DNA of 10,440 nucleotides from JAKEHA01 sp964560355 (GTDB taxonomy: Bacteria; Krumholzibacteriota; Krumholzibacteriia; WVZY01; JAKEHA01): contig CAZLLI010000094.1 of assembly GCA_964560355.1 (NCBI GenBank), positions 1 to 10,440 on the forward strand, in the 5' to 3' direction. Of this stretch, positions 1 to 7,562 are shown in pieces. Within the stretch, counting starts at the first letter, position 1. Each line of letters opens with the position of its first letter. The translations under genes were made by a program, and so were the position numbers. The notes under the pieces are model-generated. The model saw only the letters and a list, made by a program, of their open reading frames with translations, had not been told where the DNA came from and did no database searches.

Positions 1-440
1 CGTGCGCCCACAGAGCGCCCGCGTCGTCGACCGCGCACGCGATGATGCCCGGGAATCCGATCGCGCCGACGCGCGTCGCCGACGGCACCGTCACGTCGAC
101 CACGTACAACGACGACTGGAAGATGTCCGTGCTCGTCGCGTACATCAAACCCGACGTCGGGTCGAACGCCATCCCGGTCCAGGTCTCGCTCCCGAAGGGA
201 ACGATGGTGCCGAGGATGGTCTGGTTGCCCGACGTGGTGTCGATCTGCATGAACTGGTTGCCGTCGTTGACCGCGTAAGCGAACGCGTCGTCGTCGCCGC
301 CGAAGTCGCCGGCCCAGATGAACTGGTTGGCGGGGCCGATGTAGTTCAGCACTTCGGGATTGTTGAGGTTGAAGAGGGTCGCCTGCCCGAAGCTCGCGTC
401 GGTCGAGAAGGCCGAGCCGACCGCGGCCTGCGGCGCCGCC
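1..440 (-). repeat. Beta-propeller-like insert 2, N-terminal part (residues ~2273-2419, continues outside window)
   Basis: This copy matches insert 1 with offset 954 residues (953 in the linker before it): QAAVGSAF.TDASF.QAT.FNL, WAGDFGGDD, NDGNQFMQIDTTSG and GMAFDPTSGLMYATSTD are shared, ending at GALWAH at the window edge. In the last 100 residues only about 9 substitutions are seen, mostly I/V/A exchanges. DNA identity to 2863-3302 is about 85-90% by eye, highest at 1-60 (one mismatch). Confidence 0.78.
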
Positions 441-3400
441 TTGTTCGGCTTCGTCGCGCGCGCGTGCGAGCCACCCGGCGGCGCGCCGAAGGACGCACGT
501 TCCGTGCCCCGCGGGAAGTCGGCGGAGGCGCGCGGGATCGAGATGGTCTGCTTCACGGTCGCGTGCGCCGCGGTGATCTCGTTCGCCTTGATGTTGAACT
601 CGAGGTTGTTGCCGCCCGAGTTGCCGATCGTCATGGTGTGGGTCGCGATCTGTCCGGTGAGGAGATCCTCGTCGAACGAAAGCGGCGACACCGAGATGAT
701 GGGCGCTTCCAAGCCTTCGCCCTGCATCGCGACCTCCACGACGCCCTCGTCGGGGTCGTCGCTGGTGATGGTCAGCGTGCCCGCGATGGGCGCGATGGTC
801 GTGGGCGCGAACGACACCACGACGTTCTGCACGCCTTCGGGCGGCAGCGAGAACGACGACACGTCGACGGCGTAGTCCGGGTGGCTCGAGACGATCGAGC
901 TCACGTTCAGCATGTCGGTGCCGTTGTTCTCGATGACGAGCGTCTTGGTCTTCACACCCCCCACGAACACGTTGCCGTAGTCGAGCGCCAGCGTGCTCGG
1001 GTTGATGTCGGGCGCGCCGGTGACGTGCAACGACGCCGGCACGATCACGTTCGAATTGAGCGGGTCGTTGTTCGCCACGATCAGATTGGCGAGGTAGTCG
1101 CCGCCGTACAGGCCCTCGGCGTCGAAGTTGACCGCGAGGTCCATGGAGCCGCCCGGCGGGACGACACCGCTGCTCGGGACCACGTCGAGCCAGCCCACGC
1201 CCGCCACCGACAACGAGTACAGGACCGCGTTGCCGAGCATGGCGCCCGCTTCGTAGCCGAAGTTCCACAGGAACTCCCACGTCATGCCGGTCGCGATGAC
1301 GGTGCCCGACCCGAAGTCGTACTCGACGGTGGTCGGGTCGCCGGTCACCTCGGCCTCGGTGATGACGTGCGCGTTGCCTGGGAGGTTCATGATGGTGGTG
1401 TGGTTGGCCGCGTTGCCTTCCAGGCGATTCGGGAGACCCGCCACGATCGGGTGGCCGGGGTCGGTCACCAGGTTGAAGGTCTCGATGTCGCCGAACACGA
1501 CCTGCGCGCCGCCGACGAGGTCGATGTTGTCGCCCTGGGTGGCCGATTGGTACTGCACGACGCCGCCGTGCGACACGTAATCCTCGAACTTGTCGACGTG
1601 CGTCGAAATCGCGTTGTAGTAGCTGAAGGTCTGATCGCCGCACGTGATGACGAGGTCGTAGTCCGCGAAATCGGTGGCGTCGATCTGGGTCGAATTGATG
1701 GTCGTGCACACGAAGCCGAAGTTGTCGAAGATGAACGTGGCCATGTCGACGCCCCACGCGTCGAAGTCCTGGATGACCAGGATGGCCGGGTCACTGGCGT
1801 TGGGCGTGCGCACGGTGGACGCAAGCGTCTGCCGCGCGTGCGTGGCGCGCGAGTTGGTGCTCGCCGCCGCCTGCTTCTCCACCCCGCCGCCATGCAGCGT
1901 GCGGTCGAGCCAGGGCTTGCCGCGCAAGAGGAGCGTGCGCGACGCCGACGTCGCGGCGGTCGCATCCTCCGCGGAAACCTCGAACACGAGGTCGCTCGCG
2001 CCGGTGTTGGAGATGGTGAGCGTGTGGCTCGCGGTCTCACCGGTGAAGAGGTCCTCCGCGAACGACGTCGGGTTGACGCCGATGATGGGAGGCTCGACGC
2101 CGGTGCCGGAGAGCGCGAGTGTCACCGAAGGCTCGTCGGGGTCGTCGCTCAGGATGGTGAGCGTCGCCGTGCTCGGTCCCACCGAGGTCGGCGAATACGA
2201 CACCACCACGTCCTGCGACGTCGCCGGCGCCAGCACCGCGAACGGTACGCTGGTCGTGTAGTCGCCGTGGTCGGTCGCAATCGACGAGATGGTGAGCACG
2301 TCGGTACCCGCGTTTTTCACTTTGATGGTCTTCTGCGACACACCGCCGATGAACACCGGGCCGTAGTCGAGCGACGTCTCCGTCACCGCGATGTCCGGCG
2401 CTCCGGTCACGTGCAGGTGCGCGGGAATCAGCACCTCGGGCGACAGCGGGTCGTTGTTCGCGATCACGATGTTGGCGTTGTAGTCGCCGCCGTACAAACC
2501 GGCGGCGTCGAAGATGACGTCGACGTTCATGGTCGTCCCCGGCGGGACGATACCCTCGGTCGGGTCGGTCTTCACCCAGCGCACGCCGCCGAGGCCCGGA
2601 ATCCCGAGCCAGCCGAGTTGCACGAGGCTGCCCGGCTGGTCTTGGCCCAGCACGCCGACGAGCGAGGTGGCGCCGGTCGTGCGGTCGGCCACGCGCAGTT
2701 CCGCTTGGAACGTGAAGTTGTTGAACGCGGCCAAATATAATTGGCCGGTGTCCTTGTCGAACGCCATCCCCTGCCCGAAGTTCGCGTCGAAGCCGAGCGA
2801 ACCCACCGCCGTCCCCGCGCCGGTCGTCTTGTCGATCGACACGAGCTCGTCGGTGACGATGTCGTGCGCCCACAGAGCGCCCGCGTCGTCGACCGCGCAC
2901 GCGATGATGCCCGGGAAACCGATCCCGCCGATGCGCGTCGCCGACGGCACCGTCACGTCGATCACGTACAGCGACGATTGGAAGACGTCGGTACTGGTCG
3001 CGTACATGAGGCCGCTGGTCGGATCGAAAGCCATCCCGGTCCAGATCTCACTCCCGAACGGAATGATGGTGCCGAGGACGGTCTGCGCCCCCGACGTGGT
3101 GTCGATCTGCATGAACTGGTTGCCGTCGTTCACCGCGTAGGCGAACGCGTTGTCGTCGCCGCCGAAGTCGCCGGCCCATATGAATTGGTTGGCGGGCCCG
3201 ACGAAGTTCAGCACCTCCGGCGTCGTCAGGTTGAAGCGCGTCGCCTGGCTGAAGCTGGCGTCGGTCGCGAACGCGGAGCCCACCGCCGCCTGCGGCTGCG
3301 GCGTCGCCGACGTGTGCGGCCCGCTCCCCGTCCGCGGCGCGGCAAAGACCGACGGCGCCGCGGTTCCGCGCGGGAAGTCGCCGGAGCTGCGCGGGATCGA

Positions 3401-6400
3401 GAGGGTCTGACGCACGCTCGCGTGCATGGTCTCGATTTCCTTCGCGTCGATGTCGAAGGTGAGGTTGCTCGCGCCCGTGTTCGCGATGCGCATGTTGTGG
3501 TGCGAGGTCTCGCCGGTGAACAAGCTGTCCTCGAACGAGCTCGGCGCCACCGAGATGATCGGCGGCAGGATGCCTTCGCCGTCGAGTGCGATGGCGAGCA
3601 GCGCCTCGTCGGGGTCGTCGCTAGCGATAGACAGCGTCGCGGCTACGATGCCCGTCGACGTGGGTGCGTACGACACCACCACGTTCTGCGAGGTATTGGG
3701 GGGCAGCGTGGCGCTGGTGACATCGACCGAGAAGTCGCCGTGGTCGGCGCCGATCGACGAGATGTGCAGCACGTCGGTGCCCGGGTTCGAAAGCACCAAG
3801 GTCTTGTTCGACACGCCGCCGATGAACACCTGCCCGTACGACAACGACGTCGCCGAGGGCTCGATGTCGGGCGCGCCCGTCACGTGCATGTTCGCCGGTA
3901 CCACCACGTCGGGCGTGATGGGGTCGTTGCTCGCGATGTGCACGTTGGCGGCGTAGTCGCCGCCGTTCAAGCCGGCCGCGTCGAAGGTGACCGCGACGTC
4001 GAGCGAGTTGCCCGGCTGGATCACGCCTTCGGTCGGCTCGGCGGTGAGCCAGGTGGCACCCGCGCTCCACAGAACGGCGTTGTGCAGGATGAGGCCGACG
4101 TCGCCGGACCAGTATCCGCCGTCGGCGACGAAGGCGTTGACGCCCACGACGTGGTCGCCTTGGGTGGCGACGAAGGGCTGTCCGAAGTCCCAATCCGCCA
4201 CCCACACCGCGCCCGGCGCGAGCGTGGTGGCGCCCAGGAGGTCGCCCATCGCGGACGAAACTCCCGCCATAATGGGATGGCTCGCGTCGAAGTCGCCCAA
4301 GTTGGCGGCGCCGAGCGGCCCGCTGCCGAGCGTGAACGGGTAGTACCCGTCGTCGAAGAAACGCCCCGAGACGTCCCAGCCGTCGATGAACGACGCCAGC
4401 GTCATGATGACGCCGCCGCCCGCGTCGACGTAGTCGGCGAGCACGTCGCCGATGGCCGCCGGGTCGCCGTACGGGAAGTTGTTAATCAGAATGACGGCGT
4501 CGTACGCCTGCAGCTCTTCGAGTGTCGGGACCGCCGCGCCGCCGTCGAAGATGTCGACGGTGGCGACGTCGGAGTACGAGAGCAGCACCGCCTGCATCTC
4601 GGTCACGTCCGCCGCGGCGAGGAGCAGGATGGAAAGGTCGCTCGCGCTAGTGAGGACCGGCGTCGCGCTCCCGATGGTGCGCGTGCGCGACGCGGTGTGC
4701 CCGGCGGCGAACGCCTTGCCGTGCTGCTCGCGCGTGACGCCGGCGGGGGTGATGTCGCGCCCGCTGTCGGGCGTGCGACCCGCGCTCCCCACTTGCAGGC
4801 GCGCGCCGCTCCCCATGTCCTGGATCGACAGCGAGAACGAGAGGTCGCTGGCGCCGTCGTTGGTGATGGTGAGCGGGTGCGTCGCCAGACCGCCCGTGAA
4901 CAAGTCTTCGGAGAGCGAGCTCGGCGCGACCGAGATCACCGGCGGGTTGACGCCCTCACCGAAGAGTTTCACCTTGTAGACGGGATGGTCGGGGTCGTTG
5001 GTGGCGATGTTGATCATGCCGTTGCTGCGGCGCGGGAACTCGCCGGGCAGGCCGTTGTCGTCTTCGCGCGTGGGACAGAACGTCACCGTGAGCGCCTGCG
5101 ACGCGCCCACGCCGAGCGTGAACCCCGTCGACGGGACCGAGAAGTCGGCGTTGATCACCGAGATTCCGGTCACGACGAGCGGCGCGGTGCCGACGTTGCG
5201 AACCACCAGGCTGTTGTTGGTGCACACGCCGATGAAGCGCACGCCGAAGTCGAGCTCGGCCGGATTGGTGCTGACGTCGGGCGCGTTGGTCACGTGGAGC
5301 GACACGTACAACGGCGCCGACTCTTGCGTGTGGTCGTTGGTCGCGAACATCACGGTCTCGTTGTAGTCGCCGCCGAACAAGCCGGTGGCGTTGAAGACCA
5401 ATTGCACCTGCATGCTCTGGCCCGCGAGCACGCGGCCCGACGACGGCATCGCGTGCAGCCACGACGGCAAGAGCGACGGCGACACGCCCGGCACCGAGCT
5501 GTTCTGCACGGCACCGCTCGGGAAGCTGAAGTCCAGCGTTCCTTCGCCGTTGTTTTCGATGGTGAGGGTCTGCGAGTCGGTTCCACCGGTGAGCAGGTCG
5601 GCAGAGAAAGACGACGGCGAATAGCCGAGCACCGGCGCGCCCAGCGTGGTTCCGTTGGGGCTGTTCGACACGCCGGAGCGATTCTGCTGCTCGTCCTCCA
5701 CGACGAGCGCGAAGTAGTAGTTCGTGTTGTAGTCGAGGCCGGAGACTTCGAACGACTCCGCTTGCCCCGCCGCCTTCGGCGTCCCCGTGTAGGAGGCCGG
5801 CGTCGCGGCGTTGAAGTTGGCCGCGTTGATGGGGGAGGTCGAATAGCGGATGTCGTAGGTGGTCGGCGTTCCCACGCTGCCGTCGTCGCCGGAGGCGGTC
5901 CATCCCAACAGCGCCGTGGTCGAGCCCGTCGACGTCACGGCGAGGTCGGTGACCGGATCGGGCGCGACGTCGTCCAGGCTCGCGACCGCGTTGTGCACGT
6001 TGAGCCGGCCGCCCGTTACCGTGCGCCCTTGCAGCGCCGGGATGACGTCGACCGTCGACATGATGACGTTCTTCACTTCCAGGCCGGTGAGGGTCGGAGC
6101 TTCCGACCAGATCAGCGACACCGCTCCGGAAACGTGCGGCGTCGCCATTGACGTACCCGAGATGGTCCCGTACGTGTTGCCCGGGAAGGTGCTCAAGATG
6201 TCGGTGCCGGGCGCGCCCAGGTCCACCGTGGTGAGACCGAAGTTCGAGAAGCCGCTCAACTGGTCGCGGCGGTCCGTGCTCGCGACCGCGATGATGTTGT
6301 CGAGGTCGTAGTTCGAGGGATAGTTCGGGAAGTTGTCGTTGTTCGAGCTCGCGTTGCCCGCCGCGGCCACGAACAGAATGCCCTGCTGCCCGGCGGCCTG

Positions 6401-7258
6401 GATGGCGTCGAACAGCGCCTGCGAGAATCCACCGCCGCCCCAGCTGTTGCTGGTCAAGCGCGCGTGCATCATGGTCGCGTATTGGACTGCCAGCACCGCG
6501 TCCGCGGTGTTGCCGAAGCCGCCCGCGTCCAGGAACTTGAGCGGCAGGATCTTCACGGTCCAGTTCACGCCCACCACGCCGACGCCGTTGTTGCCGATGG
6601 CGCCGATCGTGCCCGACACGTGCGTGCCGTGGCCATGGTCGTCCATGGGATTGTTGTCGTGGTTGACGAAGTCCCAGCCGTGGACGTCGTCGATGAAACC
6701 GTTGCCGTCGTCGTCGATGCCGTTACCCGCGATTTCGCCCGGGTTCACGAACACGTTGGCCGAGAGGTCGACGTGGTTGTAGTCGCACCCCGTGTCGATG
6801 ACGCCGACCAGCACGTTGCCGCCGGTGCCGAAGTCCCACGCTTCCGGCGCGTCGATGTCGGCGTCGGGCGTGCCGCCGCTCTGTCCGATGTTGTGCAGCC
6901 CCCACAACTCGCCGAAGCGCGGGTCGTTGGGGAACACGTCGAGCGCGCGCACGACGTAGTTGGGCTCGATGTAGGCCACGCGCGGGTCGCTCTTGAAGCG
7001 TTGCACCGCGTCGGTGACCGAGATGCCCTGGATCGTCCACAGTTCCGCGCCGATACTCTCTAAGCGCGTCTTCACGGTCGCGTTCAGGTTGGCCTTCACC
7101 GCTTGGATGTCGGCGGCAGGCGCGTTCGGCTTCATCTTGATGATGACCTGTTGGGGGACGTAGCTCGGGGGTTGTTGACCTCCCGCGCTGAACACCCACG
7201 TCGCGATGGTGACGAAGAACACGACGAACGCGGCGGAACGGAGATAGCGTTTCATCAT
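1..7258 (-). CDS. Giant secreted S8 subtilisin-like protease with Ig-like, GATase-like and beta-propeller modules (3' end outside window)
   Basis: One uninterrupted frame gives at least 2419 residues and runs off the left edge. The start is the first ATG of an ATGATG pair, behind a purine-rich ribosome site. Residues 1-25 form a signal peptide (MMKRYLR, a hydrophobic stretch, cleavage near FSA/GG). Residues about 33-105 resemble the inhibitor-type propeptide of fervidolysin-like subtilases. The catalytic domain spans about 115-425: Asp155 (GVIDTG), a DDDGNG calcium-loop-like segment at 182-187, His210 (HGHGTHVSG), oxyanion Asn302 (AAGNAS) and Ser370 (SGTSMATPHVSG). All key residues are present, so it should be an active exported endopeptidase. 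Residues 432-540 look like FN3. After that come four Ig-like modules separated by GATase-like and propeller-like inserts, listed separately. Such proteins are typically exported and self-processed, and the repeats probably serve surface attachment or substrate binding. The sorting signal, if any, lies beyond the window. The substrate is unknown. Confidence 0.96.
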   Translation of the reverse strand, partial: MMKRYLRSAAFVVFFVTIATWVFSAGGQQPPSYVPQQVIIKMKPNAPAADIQAVKANLNATVKTRLESIGAELWTIQGISVTDAVQRFKSDPRVAYIEPNYVVRALDVFPNDPRFGELWGLHNIGQSGGTPDADIDAPEAWDFGTGGNVLVGVIDTGCDYNHVDLSANVFVNPGEIAGNGIDDDGNGFIDDVHGWDFVNHDNNPMDDHGHGTHVSGTIGAIGNNGVGVVGVNWTVKILPLKFLDAGGFGNTADAVLAVQYATMMHARLTSNSWGGGGFSQALFDAIQAAGQQGILFVAAAGNASSNNDNFPNYPSNYDLDNIIAVASTDRRDQLSGFSNFGLTTVDLGAPGTDILSTFPGNTYGTISGTSMATPHVSGAVSLIWSEAPTLTGLEVKNVIMSTVDVIPALQGRTVTGGRLNVHNAVASLDDVAPDPVTDLAVTSTGSTTALLGWTASGDDGSVGTPTTYDIRYSTSPINAANFNAATPASYTGTPKAAGQAESFEVSGLDYNTNYYFALVVEDEQQNRSGVSNSPNGTTLGAPVLGYSPSSFSADLLTGGTDSQTLTIENNGEGTLDFSFPSGAVQNSSVPGVSPSLLPSWLHAMPSSGRVLAGQSMQVQLVFNATGLFGGDYNETVMFATNDHTQESAPLYVSLHVTNAPDVSTNPAELDFGVRFIGVCTNNSLVVRNVGTAPLVVTGISVINADFSVPSTGFTLGVGASQALTVTFCPTREDDNGLPGEFPRRSNGMINIATNDPDHPVYKVKLFGEGVNPPVISVAPSSLSEDLFTGGLATHPLTITNDGASDLSFSLSIQDMGSGARLQVGSAGRTPDSGRDITPAGVTREQHGKAFAAGHTASRTRTIGSATPVLTSASDLSILLLAAADVTEMQAVLLSYSDVATVDIFDGGAAVPTLEELQAYDAVILINNFPYGDPAAIGDVLADYVDAGGGVIMTLASFIDGWDVSGRFFDDGYYPFTLGSGPLGAANLGDFDASHPIMAGVSSAMGDLLGATTLAPGAVWVADWDFGQPFVATQGDHVVGVNAFVADGGYWSGDVGLILHNAVLWSAGATWLTAEPTEGVIQPGNSLDVAVTFDAAGLNGGDYAANVHIASNDPITPDVVVPANMHVTGAPDIEPSATSLSYGQVFIGGVSNKTLVLSNPGTDVLHISSIGADHGDFSVDVTSATLPPNTSQNVVVSYAPTSTGIVAATLSIASDDPDEALLAIALDGEGILPPIISVAPSSFEDSLFTGETSHHNMRIANTGASNLTFDIDAKEIETMHASVRQTLSIPRSSGDFPRGTAAPSVFAAPRTGSGPHTSATPQPQAAVGSAFATDASFSQATRFNLTTPEVLNFVGPANQFIWAGDFGGDDNAFAYAVNDGNQFMQIDTTSGAQTVLGTIIPFGSEIWTGMAFDPTSGLMYATSTDVFQSSLYVIDVTVPSATRIGGIGFPGIIACAVDDAGALWAHDIVTDELVSIDKTTGAGTAVGSLGFDANFGQGMAFDKDTGQLYLAAFNNFTFQAELRVADRTTGATSLVGVLGQDQPGSLVQLGWLGIPGLGGVRWVKTDPTEGIVPPGTTMNVDVIFDAAGLYGGDYNANIVIANNDPLSPEVLIPAHLHVTGAPDIAVTETSLDYGPVFIGGVSQKTIKVKNAGTDVLTISSIATDHGDYTTSVPFAVLAPATSQDVVVSYSPTSVGPSTATLTILSDDPDEPSVTLALSGTGVEPPIIGVNPTSFAEDLFTGETASHTLTISNTGASDLVFEVSAEDATAATSASRTLLLRGKPWLDRTLHGGGVEKQAAASTNSRATHARQTLASTVRTPNASDPAILVIQDFDAWGVDMATFIFDNFGFVCTTINSTQIDATDFADYDLVITCGDQTFSYYNAISTHVDKFEDYVSHGGVVQYQSATQGDNIDLVGGAQVVFGDIETFNLVTDPGHPIVAGLPNRLEGNAANHTTIMNLPGNAHVITEAEVTGDPTTVEYDFGSGTVIATGMTWEFLWNFGYEAGAMLGNAVLYSLSVAGVGWLDVVPSSGVVPPGGSMDLAVNFDAEGLYGGDYLANLIVANNDPLNSNVIVPASLHVTGAPDINPSTLALDYGNVFVGGVKTKTLVIENNGTDMLNVSSIVSSHPDYAVDVSSFSLPPEGVQNVVVSFAPTTIAPIAGTLTITSDDPDEGVVEVAMQGEGLEAPIISVSPLSFDEDLLTGQIATHTMTIGNSGGNNLEFNIKANEITAAHATVKQTISIPRASADFPRGTERASFGAPPGGSHARATKPNKAAPQAAVGSAFSTDASFGQATLFNLNNPEVLNYIGPANQFIWAGDFGGDDDAFAYAVNDGNQFMQIDTTSGNQTILGTIVPFGSETWTGMAFDPTSGLMYATSTDIFQSSLYVVDVTVPSATRVGAIGFPGIIACAVDDAGALWAH
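578..1195 (-). repeat. Ig-like module 4 (residues ~2022-2227)
   Basis: The motif order repeats again: WLDVVPSSGVVPPG (2023-2036), FDAEGLYGGDY, NNDP, VTGAPDINP (2079-2087), YGNVFVGGV, SFAPTT, SDDPDE (2167-2172), APIISVSPLSFDEDLLTG and GNSGGNNLEFNI. W2023 lies 953 residues after W1070 of module 2, which fixes the period of the larger repeating unit. Confidence 0.82.
1205..1798 (-). other. GATase1/ThuA-like alpha/beta insert domain 2 (residues ~1821-2018)
   Basis: The elements match insert 1 in order: ASDPAILVIQDFD (1821-1833), ADYDLVITCGD (1865-1875), YVSHGGVVQY (1895-1904), GHPIVAGLP (1936-1944), SGTVIATGMTWEF (1984-1996) and a terminal helix LGNAVLYSL (2009-2017). Sequence identity to insert 1 is low, but the linkers before both are alike (R.T..S....SD). 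Two cysteines (C1851, C1873) occur, but neither follows the GGVV strand where an amidotransferase nucleophile would sit. The FLWNFGYEAG segment resembles the end of ThuA-like domains. Confidence 0.6.
1961..2578 (-). repeat. Ig-like module 3 (residues ~1561-1766)
   Basis: It has the same order of motifs as module 2: W1561, PTEGIVPPG, FDAAGLYGGDY (1584-1594), NNDP, VTGAPDIAV (1617-1625), FIGGVSQKT, SYSPTS, SDDPDE (1705-1710), PPIIGV.P.SF.EDLFTGE and SNTGASDLVF. It follows propeller 1 and precedes the second GATase-like insert. Confidence 0.82.
2585..3299 (-). repeat. Beta-propeller-like insert 1 (residues ~1320-1558)
   Basis: Blade-like repeats of about 40 residues are visible: FAYAVNDGNQFMQIDTTSG (1372-1390), GMAFDPTSGLMYATS..LYVIDV (1408-1436), ACAVDDAGALWAHD..SIDKTTG (1453-1480) and GMAFDKDTGQLYLAA..RVADRTTG (1497-1529). 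Each has the pattern hydrophobic-D..G.LY/W..D..T.., typical of beta-propellers that bind ligands or proteins. It is preceded by a PRSSGDFPRGT linker and a proline-rich stretch, and followed by GWLGIPGLGG. Its DNA at 2863-3302 aligns to 1-440 at an offset of 2862 nt with about 85-90% identity by eye. Confidence 0.72.
3431..4051 (-). repeat. Ig-like module 2 (residues ~1070-1276)
   Basis: The module begins with WLTAEPTEG (1070-1078) and P..G..L.V.V.FDAAGLNGGDY (about 1082-1102), continues with SNDP, VTGAPDIEP, SYGQVFIGG and SDDPDE (1214-1219), and ends with PIISVAPSSF..SLFTGE (1234-1250) and NTGASNLTFDI (1260-1270). The middle is an ASPM/SPD-2/Hydin-type beta-sandwich. The two ends are halves of Ig-like domains interrupted by large inserts. 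It closely parallels modules 3 and 4. Confidence 0.82.
4061..4672 (-). other. GATase1/ThuA-like alpha/beta insert domain 1 (residues ~863-1066)
   Basis: The segment alternates hydrophobic strands and helices: LSILLLAAAD (875-884), YDAVILINN (919-927), YVDAGGGVIM (943-952), then ASHPIMAG (992-999) and a helix before W1064. This pattern is known from the class I glutamine amidotransferase-like/ThuA families, where strand, YD.VI, GGGVI and HPI..G elements recur. No cysteine is present anywhere in it, so an amidotransferase-type nucleophile is absent. A binding role is more likely than catalysis. The fold assignment is inference from pattern. Confidence 0.6.
4811..5638 (-). repeat. Ig-like module 1 of the giant protease (residues ~541-816)
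   Basis: This is the first of four related modules. It contains, in order, a PSSF..LLTGG..LTI.N.GEGTL.F segment (545-579), a WL..P.SG..L.G segment leading to GLFGGDY and NDH (600-645), an ASPM/SPD-2/Hydin-like segment (VTNAPDV to FGEGVNPP, 657-774), and the opening half of the next Ig-like domain (777-816). Unlike the later copies it has only about 20 residues where they carry a 200-280-residue insert. It also has two unique cysteines, C679 and C728, on what should be neighbouring strands and possibly disulfide-bonded, and a short extra loop at about 731-744. Confidence 0.8.
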
Positions 7259-7458
7259 GACGATCCCTCTCCTGGTGAGGACGGTGGAACCGCGAACGGC
7301 TGTCGCGGTCGATTCGCCAAGGGACGAGGCTGGTACGAACGGAGTGTGAGCAAGGCCGCGGCGTAGGTTCGTACGCGAGCCGGATCGGTCGACCCGGGGA
7401 TAAGCAGGTCAGGACCGGGAACTACGGAGGTACCGGGGGCAAGCCGTACTGCCTTCAC
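7255..7458 (-). CDS. Possible leader ORF upstream of the protease, 67 aa
   Basis: A GTG start at 7458 has a good ribosome site (AGGGAG at 7469-7464, 5-nt spacing). The stop TGA overlaps the protease start as ATGA, the usual form of translational coupling. The predicted peptide is proline-rich (about 12 of 67), has no signal peptide or recognisable domain, and its third-codon GC looks lower than that of neighbouring genes. It would lie inside the transcript started from the promoter at 7541-7512. It may be chance, since stop-free frames are frequent in GC-rich DNA. I do not recognise any homologue. Confidence 0.22.
   Translation of the reverse strand: MKAVRLAPGTSVVPGPDLLIPGSTDPARVRTYAAALLTLRSYQPRPLANRPRQPFAVPPSSPGEGSS
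7265..7273 (-). promoter_or_regulatory. Ribosome binding site of the giant protease
   Basis: AGGAGAGGG lies 6 nt before the ATGATG start, reading toward lower coordinates. It supports 7258 as the start rather than a downstream codon. The signal peptide follows directly. Confidence 0.7.
7333..7374. repeat. 8-bp inverted repeat in the protease leader
   Basis: GTACGAAC at 7333-7340 is the exact reverse complement of GTTCGTAC at 7367-7374, with 26 bp between. It could form a stem in the protease leader RNA or be a binding site. No U-run follows it, so it is not a terminator. Function unknown. Confidence 0.4.
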
Positions 7459-7511
7459 GAGCGCTCCCTGTGTCAGGTCGGTGAAAAGCGAGGCCTGGTA
7501 CTCCGCGGGCG

Positions 7512-7541
7512 AGTATACAGGTGGGGGTCTATGAATGTCTA
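7512..7541 (-). promoter_or_regulatory. Sigma-70-type promoter for the giant protease
   Basis: On the minus strand TAGACA (7541-7536, 5 of 6 to TTGACA) and TATACT (7517-7512, 5 of 6 to TATAAT) are separated by 18 nt. Transcription would start near 7505, which gives a leader of about 245 nt before the protease ATG. It is the best candidate in the divergent region. Confidence 0.5.
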
Positions 7542-7562
7542 GCTGATCATCGACAGTTTCCC

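Noticed and set aside
2..6151. Very long plus-strand open frames (912 and 1136 codons, at 2-2740 and 2741-6151) antisense to the protease.
   Set aside because: They are codon-aligned mirrors of the minus-strand gene. They are Arg/Val/Asp/His-rich with no recognisable motif, and their stop codons fall where the real gene uses TTA or TCA. GC-rich codon use explains them.
1..7258. Repeats as a CRISPR array or mobile element.
   Set aside because: The repeats are in-frame coding domains of hundreds of residues with diverged copies. No short spaced repeats, transposase or terminal inverted repeats are visible.
7400..7440. AGGTCAGGACCGG on the plus strand recalls the 5' side of the SRP RNA loop.
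   Set aside because: The matching GGAAGG/AGCAGCC side is absent and no long SRP-like helix can be drawn. It is likely chance and lies in the protease leader.
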